From NCBI RefSeq assembly GCF_030381805.1, contig NZ_JAUDRH010000004.1:124001-188000 (forward strand): a DNA stretch of 64,000 nucleotides. Reading direction: 5' to 3'. This document shows positions 37,455 through 46,346 of this stretch, piece after piece. Position numbers and translations under genes: made by a program. Each line of letters starts with the position of its first letter. Position 1 is the first letter of the stretch. The DNA comes from Chlorogloeopsis sp. ULAP01 (lineage in GTDB: Bacteria > Cyanobacteriota > Cyanobacteriia > Cyanobacteriales > Nostocaceae). Under the pieces are notes generated by a model. It was not told the DNA's origin, did not search any database, and saw nothing but the letters and a program-made list of their open reading frames with translations.

Positions 37455-37555
37455 TTAGTAGGGGAGCCAGTGCGCCCTTGCGGAGCCAGTGCGGTGGACG
37501 GGTTCCCCGGCATAAAGCACCTGGCGTCGGGTTAAGCGCGTCGAGTGCAACTGGC
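37455..37555. repeat. Short mosaic of the palindromic modules
   Basis: Contains the CCAGTGCGCCCTTGCGGAG-type module followed by CACC/CACCTGGCGTCGGGTTAAGC-type sequence and GCGCGTCGAGTGC. The same modules in the same order precede element copy 1 at 1173-1300, so the mosaic and the TIR element appear to be one composite repeat. Confidence 0.8.
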
Positions 37556-37619
37556 GTACGGGTTTTGCTGATCATCTTGCCTTTCAAATCGAGAATTTAT
37601 CTTCTAAACCCGCCCGTAC
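37556..37619. repeat. 64-bp element with terminal inverted repeats, copy 3
   Basis: Begins GTACGGGTTTT and ends AAACCCGCCCGTAC. It matches copy 1 (1307-1370) over its whole length with few differences and has the same flanking module on its left. It lies 35 bases upstream of the rpsL promoter. Confidence 0.8.
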
Positions 37620-37653
37620 TTAATAATTATCTACTAACTACCAACAAAAACAA

Positions 37654-37683
37654 TTGACACAAAACCACTAAAAAAGATATAAT
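37654..37683 (+). promoter_or_regulatory. Sigma70-type promoter of the str operon
   Basis: TTGACA at 37654-37659 and TATAAT at 37678-37683 match both consensus hexamers perfectly with an 18-base spacer. The expected transcription start, near 37690, is about 47 bases before rpsL. Confidence 0.8.
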
Positions 37684-37736
37684 CAGGATTTGTTGTTAAA
37701 ACTTAGACATAGAAGCAGCTTCAGGTGCTGTAACTC

Positions 37737-38111
37737 ATGCCAACTATACAGCAGCTAATACGTAACGAACGCGAAAAAGCGCGTCAGAAAACCAAGTCTC
37801 CAGCTCTGAAGCAATGCCCGCAACGTCGGGGAGTTTGCACCAGAGTATACACGACCACACCGAAAAAGCCTAACTCGGCTCTGCGTAAAGTAGCGAGAGT
37901 CAGACTAACTTCTGGATTTGAAGTAACAGCTTACATTCCAGGAATTGGTCACAACTTACAAGAACATTCTGTCGTGATGATTCGTGGCGGTCGGGTTAAG
38001 GACTTACCAGGCGTGAGATACCACATTATTCGTGGCACATTAGATACAGCCGGAGTCAAAGACCGCAAACAAGGTCGTTCCAAATATGGAACAAAGCGTC
38101 CCAAAAAATAG
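37737..38111 (+). CDS. rpsL: 30S ribosomal protein S12
   Basis: Protein of 124 residues at the decoding centre of the small subunit, first gene of the str operon. Standard sequence: MPTIQQLIRNEREKARQKTK, KKPNSALRKVARVRLTSG and YIPGIGHNLQEHSVVMIRGG. Lysines at the positions that confer streptomycin sensitivity (in KKPNSALRK and around 88 in GRVKDLPG) are wild type. It is transcribed from a consensus promoter just upstream and followed by a hairpin and an unusually long gap to rpsG. Confidence 0.98.
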   Translation: MPTIQQLIRNEREKARQKTKSPALKQCPQRRGVCTRVYTTTPKKPNSALRKVARVRLTSGFEVTAYIPGIGHNLQEHSVVMIRGGRVKDLPGVRYHIIRGTLDTAGVKDRKQGRSKYGTKRPKK

Positions 38112-38115
38112 AACT

Positions 38116-38151
38116 AACGCGATTAATCGTACTGATTTGATTAATCGCGTT
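38116..38151 (+). promoter_or_regulatory. 13-bp hairpin after rpsL, no T run
   Basis: AACGCGATTAATC and GATTAATCGCGTT form a perfect 13-bp stem with a 10-base loop, starting 5 bases after the rpsL stop. No poly-T tract follows, so it may be a processing or stability element or an attenuator rather than a standard terminator. Confidence 0.6.
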
Positions 38152-38712
38152 GGTACTTAACTTAAACTATCAGCTTTAGCCTGAAAAAAGCAATATTCGC
38201 AGTTCAAGCGCTTGATTGCAAAAATAAAAGATAAAGCCTAGTGCTCTTACAAACAAGTATGAGTTTAATGACTCGAAAAAGTCGGTGATAGAATTTTAGT
38301 TAAGTGCCTTCAAGTATAATTTAGATTCGCGCTTGAGAATCTTGATCAAGTCCATAAGTCTTTCGTAAAGATAAGACTGGACATATCAGAATATAAAACC
38401 TGAATGAAAGCAATTACTTGCGGGTGGTTTGAGAATCTCACTCCTTTCAGGTATGAGGTTGTCTAAAAAATCAAGTTAAATTAGTTAAAGCCTCAACTTG
38501 CACCTATACATTTGCTATGAGTGTAAGAAATCTTTAGAATGCAGTTAGCGACAGCAGCATTTTAAATTAACTATTAAGGTATATAATATTGTCGCCTTGT
38601 ATGTTCTAGTTGAGGGCAGCAAGTAAATGGGTCAGCATCGCTGCAATTGTAGTGTAAAAGCTGTCCAGACACATAATTCATCTAGTAGCTAAATTCCAAT
38701 TAAGGTTGAAGT
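38152..38712. other. Long rpsL-rpsG spacer
   Basis: About 560 bases with no gene that I can support. It includes imperfect inverted sequence (ACCTGAA near 38398 and TTTCAGGT near 38445). rpsG may have its own promoter here. Confidence 0.4.
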
Positions 38713-39183
38713 ATGTCTCGTCGTGGTGTTGTTCAAAAGCGCCCTGTTCCGCCTGACTCAGTTTATAACAGTCGTTTAGTTAGCATGATAATCCGTCGTA
38801 TTATGCGTCATGGTAAAAAATCACTTGCCGCACGGATTGTCTATGATGCTATGAAAAGTATTGAGGAACGCACTGGTAATGATCCATTAGAAACCTTTGA
38901 AAGAGCTGTGCGTAATGCAACGCCCTTGGTAGAAGTAAAAGCTCGGCGGGTTGGCGGTGCTACCTACCAAGTACCGATGGAAGTGCGTTCTGAGAGGGGT
39001 ACAACTTTGGCACTGCGTTGGCTGGTACAGTTTTCTCGGCAACGCTCAGGTCGAACAATGGCTGGCAAATTGGCTCAAGAATTGATGGATGCTGCCAACG
39101 AGACTGGGAACGCTATTCGCAAGCGTGAAGAGACGCATCGGATGGCAGAAGCAAATAAGGCTTTCGCACACTATCGTTACTAA
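38713..39183 (+). CDS. rpsG: 30S ribosomal protein S7
   Basis: Primary 16S rRNA-binding protein of the small-subunit head, 156 residues. Typical sequence MSRRGVVQKRPVPPDSVYNS, MIIRRIMRHGKKSLA and RRVGGATYQVPMEVR. The length is normal for cyanobacteria. The upstream spacer is long (601 bases from rpsL); fusA follows after 150 bases. In E. coli S7 represses translation within the rpsL-rpsG region; whether the long leader here serves a similar purpose is unknown. Confidence 0.98.
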   Translation: MSRRGVVQKRPVPPDSVYNSRLVSMIIRRIMRHGKKSLAARIVYDAMKSIEERTGNDPLETFERAVRNATPLVEVKARRVGGATYQVPMEVRSERGTTLALRWLVQFSRQRSGRTMAGKLAQELMDAANETGNAIRKREETHRMAEANKAFAHYRY

Positions 39184-39333
39184 AATTAAGCCACTATGTA
39201 TCGCCTCTTCCCAAAGGCGGTATGAACTATCATCGTGAATTTACAAAAAAAATGACGGTTTACCGAAAAGGATAGAATCTTAACAAAGTGTAATATACAA
39301 GATATCATGAGGCGAAAAGTATAGGAGGCAGCT

Positions 39334-41412
39334 GTGGCACGTACGATCCCGCTAGAGAGAGTACGCAATATTGGTATTGCGGCGCATATAGATGCGGGCA
39401 AGACAACAACAACAGAGAGAATATTATTTTACTCTGGCATTATTCACAAAATAGGTGAAGTTCACGAAGGAACCGCTGTCACGGACTGGATGGAACAGGA
39501 GCGGGAGCGGGGTATTACGATTACTGCTGCTGCAATTAGCACCAGCTGGAAAGATCATCAAATAAACATTATTGATACTCCTGGACATGTAGACTTCACA
39601 ATAGAAGTAGAGCGTTCCATGCGGGTTTTGGATGGTGTAATCACAGTTTTGTGTTCTGTAGGTGGTGTACAGCCGCAAACAGAAACGGTGTGGCGTCAGG
39701 CAGACCGTTACAAAGTTCCGCGCATTGTTTTTGTAAATAAAATGGATCGCACCGGCGCAAACTTCTATAAAGTATACGAACAGGTACGCGATCGCCTGCG
39801 GGCTAATGCGATTCCCATCCAGCTGCCTATTGGTAGTGAAAGCGAATTCAGAGGTCTTGTGGACTTGGTGAAGATGCGAGCCTTCATCTACAACAACGAC
39901 CAAGGAACCGATATTCAAGAAGCTGATATTCCCGCAGAAGTACAGGATCTAGCCCAAGAGTACCGCACCAAGCTAATTGAAGCGGTAGCTGAAACCGATG
40001 ATGACTTGATGACCAAGTACTTCGAGGGTGAGGAACTTACTGAGAACGAAATCCAGACTGCTCTCCGTAAAGGTACGATTGCAGGTACGATTGTGCCATT
40101 GCTTTGTGGTTCCGCCTTTAAAAATAAAGGTGTACAGAAGTTGTTAGATGCAGTCGTAACATACCTGCCAGCGCCAATTGATGTACCCGCAATTCAAGGT
40201 ACGCTACCAAATGGCGACACTGTTGAGCGTCACGCCAGCGATGAAGAACCATTGTCAGCTCTGGCATTCAAAATTATGGCTGACCCTTACGGTCGTCTCA
40301 CCTTCATCCGCGTATATTCTGGCATACTCAAGAAAGGCAGCTACGTTCTCAATGCGACTAAGAACAAGAAAGAACGTATTTCTCGTCTGGTTGTTTTGAG
40401 AGCAGATGACAGAATTGATGTCGATGAACTCAGAGCGGGTGATCTAGGAGCCGCTGTGGGGTTAAAGGAAACTTTAACAGGTGACACCCTCTGTAATGAA
40501 GACTCACCAGTGATTCTGGAATCTCTGTACATTCCAGAACCTGTAATTTCGGTGGCAGTAGAACCGAAAACAAAGAACGACATGGACAAATTGTCCAAAG
40601 CTCTGCAAGCTCTCTCGGAAGAAGACCCGACTTTCCGTGTCAGCGTCAATCCGGAGACAAATCAAACCGTAATTGCAGGAATGGGAGAGCTACACCTAGA
40701 AATTCTTGTAGATCGCATGTTACGAGAATTTAAGGTGGAAGCGAACGTTGGTGCGCCGCAAGTAGCTTATCGCGAAACCGTTCGCAAGAACGTTAACAAA
40801 ATAGAAGGTAAATTTATTCGCCAAAGCGGTGGTAAAGGTCAATACGGTCATGTTGTGATTGACTTGGAGCCAGGAGAACCGGGAAGCGGCTTTGAATTCG
40901 TCTCTAAAATTGTTGGCGGTGCGGTACCTAAAGAGTACATCCCGCCCGTAGAGCAGGGAATGAAAGAAACCTGTGAATCCGGTATTTTAGCTGGATATCC
41001 GTTGATTGATATCAAAGCCACGCTGGTTGATGGCTCTTACCATGATGTAGACTCTTCGGAAATGGCTTTCAAGATTGCTGGCTCGATGGCAATTAAAGAA
41101 GCAGCAATGAAAGCAAGTCCCGTTCTGTTAGAGCCTATGATGAAAGTTGAGGTTGAAGTTCCCGAAAACTTCCTTGGGGATGTAATGGGTGATCTCAATT
41201 CCCGTCGTGGGCAAATTGAGGGGATGGGTTCCGAGCAGGGCATTGCCAAAGTGACTGCTAAAGTCCCATTGGCAGAAATGTTTGGCTACGCCACTGACAT
41301 TCGGTCGAAGACCCAAGGTCGTGGTATCTTCTCAATGGAGTTTAGCCACTATGAAGAAGTGCCTCGCAACGTGGCTGAGGCAATCATAGCTAAAAGCAAA
41401 GGGAACGCATAA
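39334..41412 (+). CDS. fusA: Elongation factor G
   Basis: Translocation GTPase of 692 residues, which moves tRNA and mRNA after peptide-bond formation and helps recycle ribosomes. The P-loop AHIDAGKTTTTER lies near residue 17, followed by the switch motif RGITITAA, DTPGHVDFT and NKMD, and the domain IV segment GGKGQYGHVVIDLEPGE. The start is a GTG with an AGGAGG ribosome-binding site 5 bases upstream (39323-39328). It is followed by tuf after only 22 bases, so the two are certainly co-transcribed. Confidence 0.98.
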   Translation: MARTIPLERVRNIGIAAHIDAGKTTTTERILFYSGIIHKIGEVHEGTAVTDWMEQERERGITITAAAISTSWKDHQINIIDTPGHVDFTIEVERSMRVLDGVITVLCSVGGVQPQTETVWRQADRYKVPRIVFVNKMDRTGANFYKVYEQVRDRLRANAIPIQLPIGSESEFRGLVDLVKMRAFIYNNDQGTDIQEADIPAEVQDLAQEYRTKLIEAVAETDDDLMTKYFEGEELTENEIQTALRKGTIAGTIVPLLCGSAFKNKGVQKLLDAVVTYLPAPIDVPAIQGTLPNGDTVERHASDEEPLSALAFKIMADPYGRLTFIRVYSGILKKGSYVLNATKNKKERISRLVVLRADDRIDVDELRAGDLGAAVGLKETLTGDTLCNEDSPVILESLYIPEPVISVAVEPKTKNDMDKLSKALQALSEEDPTFRVSVNPETNQTVIAGMGELHLEILVDRMLREFKVEANVGAPQVAYRETVRKNVNKIEGKFIRQSGGKGQYGHVVIDLEPGEPGSGFEFVSKIVGGAVPKEYIPPVEQGMKETCESGILAGYPLIDIKATLVDGSYHDVDSSEMAFKIAGSMAIKEAAMKASPVLLEPMMKVEVEVPENFLGDVMGDLNSRRGQIEGMGSEQGIAKVTAKVPLAEMFGYATDIRSKTQGRGIFSMEFSHYEEVPRNVAEAIIAKSKGNA

Positions 41413-41434
41413 CTAGTAAAGGAAACGATCATTC

Positions 41435-42664
41435 ATGGCACGCGCAAAGTTTGAAAGGAAAAAACCCCACGTTAATATCGGTACTATTGGCCACGTTGAC
41501 CATGGTAAAACCACACTCACAGCAGCCATTACTATGACCTTGGCGGCTTTGGGTCAGGCTCAAGCTAGAAAGTACGACGAAATCGATGCCGCTCCAGAAG
41601 AAAAGGCACGGGGTATTACAATCAACACAGCTCACGTTGAGTATGAAACCGAAAAACGGCACTATGCTCACGTAGACTGTCCTGGACACGCTGACTATGT
41701 TAAGAACATGATCACCGGCGCAGCCCAAATGGATGGTGCTATCCTCGTGGTATCTGCAGCTGATGGTCCCATGCCCCAAACCCGCGAACACATCCTGTTG
41801 GCACGGCAGGTAGGTGTTCCTAGCCTAGTAGTCTTCTTGAACAAAGAAGATATGGTGGACGACGAAGAATTGCTAGAACTAGTGGAATTGGAAGTCCGGG
41901 AATTGCTTTCTAGCTATGATTTCCCTGGTGATGATATTCCGATTACAGCAGGTTCTGCTTTGCAAGCGCTGGAAAAAATGACCAGTAATCCCAAAACTCA
42001 ACGGGGTGAAGATCAGTGGGTAGATAAGATCTACGCACTGATGGATTCTGTAGACTCTTACATCCCCACTCCAGAGCGCGATGTAGATAAGCCTTTCTTG
42101 ATGGCTGTAGAAGACGTATTCTCCATCACAGGTCGCGGTACTGTAGCAACAGGACGGATTGAGCGGGGTAAAGTTAAAATCGGCGATAACGTGGAATTGG
42201 TGGGCATTAAACCTACTCGTTCTACCACCGTTACTGGAATTGAGATGTTCAAGAAGAGTCTCGATGAAGGTATGGCTGGTGATAACGCTGGTATACTTTT
42301 GCGCGGTATCCAGAAGACTGACATCGAACGAGGTATGGTACTCGCCAAGCCTGGTTCTATCACTCCACACACTCAATTTGAAGGTGAGGTTTACGTTTTA
42401 ACCGAAAAAGAAGGTGGTCGCAAAACACCGTTCTTTGCTGGTTACCGTCCTCAGTTCTATGTGCGGACAACAGATGTGACCGGCACGATTAAGACTTTCA
42501 CCTCTGATGATGGTACTGAAGCGGAAATGGTAATGCCCGGAGACCGCATTAAGGTGACTGTAGAACTGATCAACCCGATCGCTATTGAGCAAGGAATGCG
42601 CTTTGCTATTCGTGAAGGTGGTCGCACCATTGGTGCTGGCGTTGTCTCCAAGATTGTAAAGTAG
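41435..42664 (+). CDS. tuf: Elongation factor Tu
   Basis: GTPase of 409 residues that delivers aminoacyl-tRNA to the ribosomal A site. The P-loop GHVDHGKTTLT lies near residue 18, followed by RGITINTAHVEYET, DCPGHADYVKNM and NKEDMVDD. The length is the cyanobacterial/chloroplast type, with the short insertion around TSNPKTQRGEDQWVD. It sits directly downstream of fusA. A rho-independent terminator follows, separating tuf from rpsJ. Confidence 0.98.
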   Translation: MARAKFERKKPHVNIGTIGHVDHGKTTLTAAITMTLAALGQAQARKYDEIDAAPEEKARGITINTAHVEYETEKRHYAHVDCPGHADYVKNMITGAAQMDGAILVVSAADGPMPQTREHILLARQVGVPSLVVFLNKEDMVDDEELLELVELEVRELLSSYDFPGDDIPITAGSALQALEKMTSNPKTQRGEDQWVDKIYALMDSVDSYIPTPERDVDKPFLMAVEDVFSITGRGTVATGRIERGKVKIGDNVELVGIKPTRSTTVTGIEMFKKSLDEGMAGDNAGILLRGIQKTDIERGMVLAKPGSITPHTQFEGEVYVLTEKEGGRKTPFFAGYRPQFYVRTTDVTGTIKTFTSDDGTEAEMVMPGDRIKVTVELINPIAIEQGMRFAIREGGRTIGAGVVSKIVK

Positions 42665-42689
42665 CATCTCTTGAGCTTAATTAAGAAGG

Positions 42690-42722
42690 AGCAGAGATGG
42701 TATAATACCTCTCTGCTTTTTT
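42690..42722 (+). terminator. Rho-independent terminator of the str operon after tuf
   Basis: AGCAGAGATGGTAT/ATACCTCTCTGCT-type hairpin (42690-42717) with only small irregularities, followed by six T residues. It starts 26 bases after the tuf stop. Confidence 0.85.
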
Positions 42723-43024
42723 AACTTCCCTCTATTAAGAGGGACTAAACACTAGGGATTAGGGATAAAAGTTTTAGCTCGAAAGTATCGCTAACACCAA
42801 ATCCCCATTTTAAATACCCTTTTAGTCCTAAGCGACTATCATCGCGGCTTTCTGTCAAATTCTGTCTACCTTCAAGAAAGCCACGCTACTATGTGCGTCT
42901 ATGTTGAGTGTGAAATCAGGCGATTGGCAAGCAGATTTGATTTAATCACTCACTAAATAACTAGTTTGTAAGTTTTTTACCCCTAACCCCTTGTAAACAT
43001 TAATCAGAACCAGGACAATTAAAA
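42723..43024. other. tuf-rpsJ spacer
   Basis: About 300 bases between the terminator and rpsJ. No gene is supported; a promoter for rpsJ is expected here because of the terminator upstream, but none stands out. Confidence 0.4.
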
Positions 43025-43342
43025 ATGGCAACCTTACAGCAGCAGAAAATTAGAATTCGCTTACAGGCTTTTGACCGCCGCTTGCTAGATACATCTTGCG
43101 AGAAGATTGTAGATACAGCAAACCGTACTAATGCTACAGCGATCGGCCCAATTCCCTTACCAACAAAGCGCCGCATTTACTGCGTGTTGCGATCGCCCCA
43201 TGTAGATAAAGATTCGCGGGAACACTTTGAAACCCGTACTCATCGCCGCATTATCGATATTTATCAGCCTTCTTCCAAAACCATTGATGCTTTGATGAAA
43301 CTGGATTTACCATCTGGTGTAGATATTGAAGTGAAGCTTTAA
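43025..43342 (+). CDS. rpsJ: 30S ribosomal protein S10
   Basis: Head protein of the small subunit, 105 residues; in bacteria it also acts with NusB in antitermination. Typical sequence KIRIRLQAFDRRLLDTSCEKI, GPIPLPTKRRIYCVLRSPHV and RTHRRIIDIYQPSSKTIDAL. In cyanobacteria rpsJ commonly follows tuf instead of heading the S10 operon, and that arrangement is seen here. It has its own terminator downstream. Confidence 0.98.
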   Translation: MATLQQQKIRIRLQAFDRRLLDTSCEKIVDTANRTNATAIGPIPLPTKRRIYCVLRSPHVDKDSREHFETRTHRRIIDIYQPSSKTIDALMKLDLPSGVDIEVKL

Positions 43343-43384
43343 ATGCTCATAGCTGATAGCACTGCTTAGTGTGAATATTTACTT

Positions 43385-43415
43385 GCCCCGGAAGAGATAT
43401 CTTTCAGGGCTTTTT
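43385..43415 (+). terminator. Rho-independent terminator after rpsJ
   Basis: GCCC-C-GGAAGAGAT pairs with ATCTTTC-A-GGGC (43385-43410; one mismatch and one G-U pair), followed by TTTTT. It lies 42 bases after the rpsJ stop. Confidence 0.75.
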
Positions 43416-43522
43416 ATTTAGCTGGAAAAACAAATGATAGAATGTAGACAAAGCGCGGCAAAGACAGAGAATAATACAAAATTATAAATATTATCAAAGG
43501 TTAAATTTATACCAAGGTAAAA

Positions 43523-44173
43523 ATGACGTCTTCTTCTAAAATTGCCGTTCGTGAACTACCTCTGTTCCCATTATCAGAAGTAGTTTTATTCCCTACAAGA
43601 CCATTACCCCTGCATATCTTTGAATTCCGATATCGGATCATGATGAATACAATTTTGGAGAGCGATCGTAGGTTTGGGGTTTTAATGGTCGATCCGGCTA
43701 AAGGTACAGTTGCTAATGTTGGCTGCTGTGCAGAAATCATTCATTATCAACGGTTACCAGATGACCGGATGAAAATGTTGACTCTAGGGCAGCAAAGGTT
43801 TCGTGTGCTAGAATACGTTCGCGAAAAACCTTACTATGTCGGTTTGGTTGAGTGGATTGAAGATAATCCACCTGCTAAGGATTTGCGTCCTCTAGCGGCT
43901 GAGGTAGAACAACTACTGCAAGATGTTGTACGTCTATCTGCCAAGCTAACAGAACAAAATATTGAATTACCAGAAGACTTACCCGATCTACCTTTAGAGC
44001 TATCTTATTGGGTAGCAAGTAACCTTTATGGTGTTGCTTCTGAGCAACAAACATTATTAGAAATGCAAGACACAGTTGCTCGTCTGGAACGAGAAGCGGA
44101 AATTTTGACTTCTACGCGCAATCATTTAGCAGCTCGTACCGTTCTCAAAGACACTTTTAATCAGAAGTTATAA
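43523..44173 (+). CDS. LON peptidase substrate-binding domain protein
   Basis: Stand-alone protein of 216 residues with the N-terminal LON substrate-binding domain but no AAA+ or protease domain. Landmarks are ELPLFPLSEVVLFPTRPLPLHIFEFRYR, FGVLMVDPAKG, LPDDRMKMLTLGQQRFRVLE and a C-terminal helical part with a conserved E-rich segment. Such proteins are widespread in cyanobacteria; some are thought to be adaptors or regulators, but the function is not established. The tail runs into AATGGTTAATGG repeats that also mark the end of convergent pheA. Confidence 0.88.
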   Translation: MTSSSKIAVRELPLFPLSEVVLFPTRPLPLHIFEFRYRIMMNTILESDRRFGVLMVDPAKGTVANVGCCAEIIHYQRLPDDRMKMLTLGQQRFRVLEYVREKPYYVGLVEWIEDNPPAKDLRPLAAEVEQLLQDVVRLSAKLTEQNIELPEDLPDLPLELSYWVASNLYGVASEQQTLLEMQDTVARLEREAEILTSTRNHLAARTVLKDTFNQKL

Positions 44174-44175
44174 GT

Positions 44176-44216
44176 AGTTAGTGGTTAATGGCTAATAGTT
44201 AATGGTTAATGGCAAT
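44176..44216. repeat. Short GTTAATGG-type repeats between convergent genes
   Basis: Degenerate TAGTTAATGG units (AGTGGTTAATGGCTAATAGTTAATGGTTAATGG) fill the gap between the convergent LON-domain gene and pheA. They belong to the same class of short intergenic repeats seen near 941 and 8704. Confidence 0.55.
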
Positions 44217-44229
44217 GAAAAATTAGCAA

Positions 44230-45120
44230 TTAACTATTAACTTCTTCTCCAAGAGCACTAATCGGTAAAACATTGTAGCTGCCAAAAATTTTTAATATTT
44301 CTGTATAAGCTGTTAGTTGTTGTAGTGCAGATTGCATTTGAGCTTCACGAGCGTCTGCTTCTACATCAATAAAAAATAAGTATTCTCCTAGCGATCGCTT
44401 CGTTGGACGAGATTCAATTCGACTAAGATTAATACCTAAGCGAGCAAAAATTTGTAGCGGTTTGACTAATGCTCCGGGTACGTTTGCTGGTACGCTGAAA
44501 GCGAGTGATGTGTGACTATTTCTTATGGAAGATGGTTGGTTGGTGATTGACACATTAGCCTGGCTTACTACCCAAAAGCGAGTACAGTTTTCAGGATAAT
44601 CATTAGTGCCATCGACTAGTATTGGTAAATTATAGAGTTGTGCAGCCCTTCGGGATGAAATTACTGCTGCTGTTGTTTCTTGCTCTAGTTTTTGCAGTGG
44701 CTCAGTCGTGGAATTAGTAGGAATTAGCTGTACAGACGGGAGAAATCGTTCCAACCATCCTTGACATTGTGCCAAAGCTTGTGGATGAGAATAAACAGTT
44801 TTAATACTTTCTAAGCTTTGAGCACAGGAAATTAATGTATGAACTATTGGCATAACTAAAGCCAACTGAATTTGCAAAGTATCTAGTTGCCACAGTGTAT
44901 CTATAGTCATAGTTACACTACCTTCAATGGAATTTTCCACTGGTACAACAGCTAACTGAACTGCTCCCTGAGCAACTGCTCGTAGTGTTTGAGCGATACT
45001 GGAATAAGGACACAAGATAGTTTTTAATCCCTTTATTTTTTCTAACCAATTAACATACAGAAGAGTTGCTTGCTCTGCGTAAGTGCCGGGAGGCCCCAAA
45101 TGTGCGATCAATAGAGTCAT
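44230..45120 (-). CDS. pheA: Prephenate dehydratase
   Basis: Enzyme of 296 residues that decarboxylates and dehydrates prephenate to phenylpyruvate for phenylalanine synthesis. The catalytic domain begins IAHLGPPGTYAEQATL and includes AVVPVENSIEGSVTMTIDTL, VYSHPQALAQC and the active-site TRF in NCTRFWVVS. A C-terminal ACT regulatory domain (about 205-285) with NVPGALVKPLQIFARLGINLSRIESRP carries the ESRP motif for allosteric phenylalanine binding. It is monofunctional, with no chorismate mutase domain. The start is an ATG. The gene is convergent with the LON-domain gene. Confidence 0.96.
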   Translation of the reverse strand: MTLLIAHLGPPGTYAEQATLLYVNWLEKIKGLKTILCPYSSIAQTLRAVAQGAVQLAVVPVENSIEGSVTMTIDTLWQLDTLQIQLALVMPIVHTLISCAQSLESIKTVYSHPQALAQCQGWLERFLPSVQLIPTNSTTEPLQKLEQETTAAVISSRRAAQLYNLPILVDGTNDYPENCTRFWVVSQANVSITNQPSSIRNSHTSLAFSVPANVPGALVKPLQIFARLGINLSRIESRPTKRSLGEYLFFIDVEADAREAQMQSALQQLTAYTEILKIFGSYNVLPISALGEEVNS

Positions 45121-45375
45121 AGAATTAATTATTTAGCTGTTAGTTTTAATCGAAGGTTGCACTAATAAAATTCTCGCAACACTCTACACTATATAATTTG
45201 TATTTATTTGACTGAATACTAGCTTTAATTTGCAAATGCAAATAATGGATAACTATAAATTAATATAGTTTTGCAAGTAAATAGTCAATCTCGTCCATTC
45301 AATTTTATTTTTATGCAACAAAGTGTCATAAAGTAAAAAATAATAGAATTATAAAACAATTATTTTTATTAACGC

Positions 45376-45969
45376 ATGGCTATTCAGTTTACTGCCTCTC
45401 AATCGGTAGAAATTACTGTTCCGCAACAGCCTATTCCCATCCAGCACTATTTGCGTCAACCTCAACGCCTTGTTTATGCGTTGGTTGATTCTAGTCGCAT
45501 CCAGCAGTTGGCAGAAGAAATTTTTCGCTTGAAAATGCGTCCTCTCTCTTTCATGTCACTGAGTATTCAACCCACTGTAGACATGAAAGTGTGGATAGAA
45601 TCAAATGACACAATCTATTTGCGATCGCTAGGTTGTGAAATTCTTGGTATTGAGTATATCAACCAACGCTTTGATTTAAATTTAAAAGGATATTTAGCTC
45701 CATCTCAGTTCAGTACTGGTTCTCGTTTACGAGGCAGAGCCGATTTAGAAGTACAGGTGGAATTACCACCACCATTTTGCTTTACCCCAAAACCAATTTT
45801 AGAGGCGACTGGTAATGGTTTACTGAAGAGTGTACTGTTAACAATCAAGCAACGATTATTACATCAATTACTAGCAGATTATCGTCGTTGGGTAATATCG
45901 CAACTTCAAGAAGAAAGACTAGTTAATAATGATGAAATCACAGAATTACCAATTTTAAATCTTGAGTAA
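45376..45969 (+). CDS. DUF1997 family protein
   Basis: Protein of 197 residues of the DUF1997 family, found in cyanobacteria and plant chloroplasts and of unknown function. It starts MAIQFTASQSVEITVPQQP, and the core includes IFRLKMRPLSFMSLSIQPTVDMKVWI and YLAPSQFSTGSRLRGRADLEVQVELPPPF. The pattern of beta strands with a C-terminal helix resembles lipid- or pigment-binding folds of the SRPBCC type. No membrane segment or signal peptide is evident. It is a single gene. Confidence 0.8.
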   Translation: MAIQFTASQSVEITVPQQPIPIQHYLRQPQRLVYALVDSSRIQQLAEEIFRLKMRPLSFMSLSIQPTVDMKVWIESNDTIYLRSLGCEILGIEYINQRFDLNLKGYLAPSQFSTGSRLRGRADLEVQVELPPPFCFTPKPILEATGNGLLKSVLLTIKQRLLHQLLADYRRWVISQLQEERLVNNDEITELPILNLE

Positions 45970-46346
45970 TCTACTATCAATAATTGCTAGCAACAGCCAA
46001 AGCGGTTAGGACATCAACAGATGATAAAACTTAAACACCAAAAGACTTTTAACCCTGTCACCTGCTAGAAATAATAATCCCATTATTTAAACAAAATATA
46101 GATATACGCAGACAAATACAGTTGATACCAAATCCATATTTTATATTCCCCTTTTGTCCCACAGGTTATAAGCCTGGGGCTATACAAAAAGGGAATTTAT
46201 CCACTACCGGTTTTGTATAATTCATCTGTGCGGATTTGGGTGTATCTGTGGTTAATGCTTAAATTATCTGCTGATTATTTTCCCTAGCAATTATTTACAA
46301 AACTCCTCCTTATTAGGAATACAAGCATTGTGTGATGAATTTGATA
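45970..46346. other. Intergenic region with an imperfect long hairpin
   Basis: About 375 bases with no gene. TTCCCCTTTTGT near 46152 and ACAAAAAGGGAA near 46184 are inverted copies that could fold into a hairpin, which may serve the converging DUF1997 and rnhB transcripts. Nothing else is recognised. Confidence 0.4.

Noticed and set aside
39424..42667. Several long minus-strand frames opposite fusA and tuf
   Set aside because: They are shadows of highly conserved coding sequence with strong codon bias.
42891..42956. 21-codon frame (MCVYVECEIRRLASRFDLIT...) in the tuf-rpsJ spacer
   Set aside because: Too short and without ribosome site or known counterpart to support as a gene.
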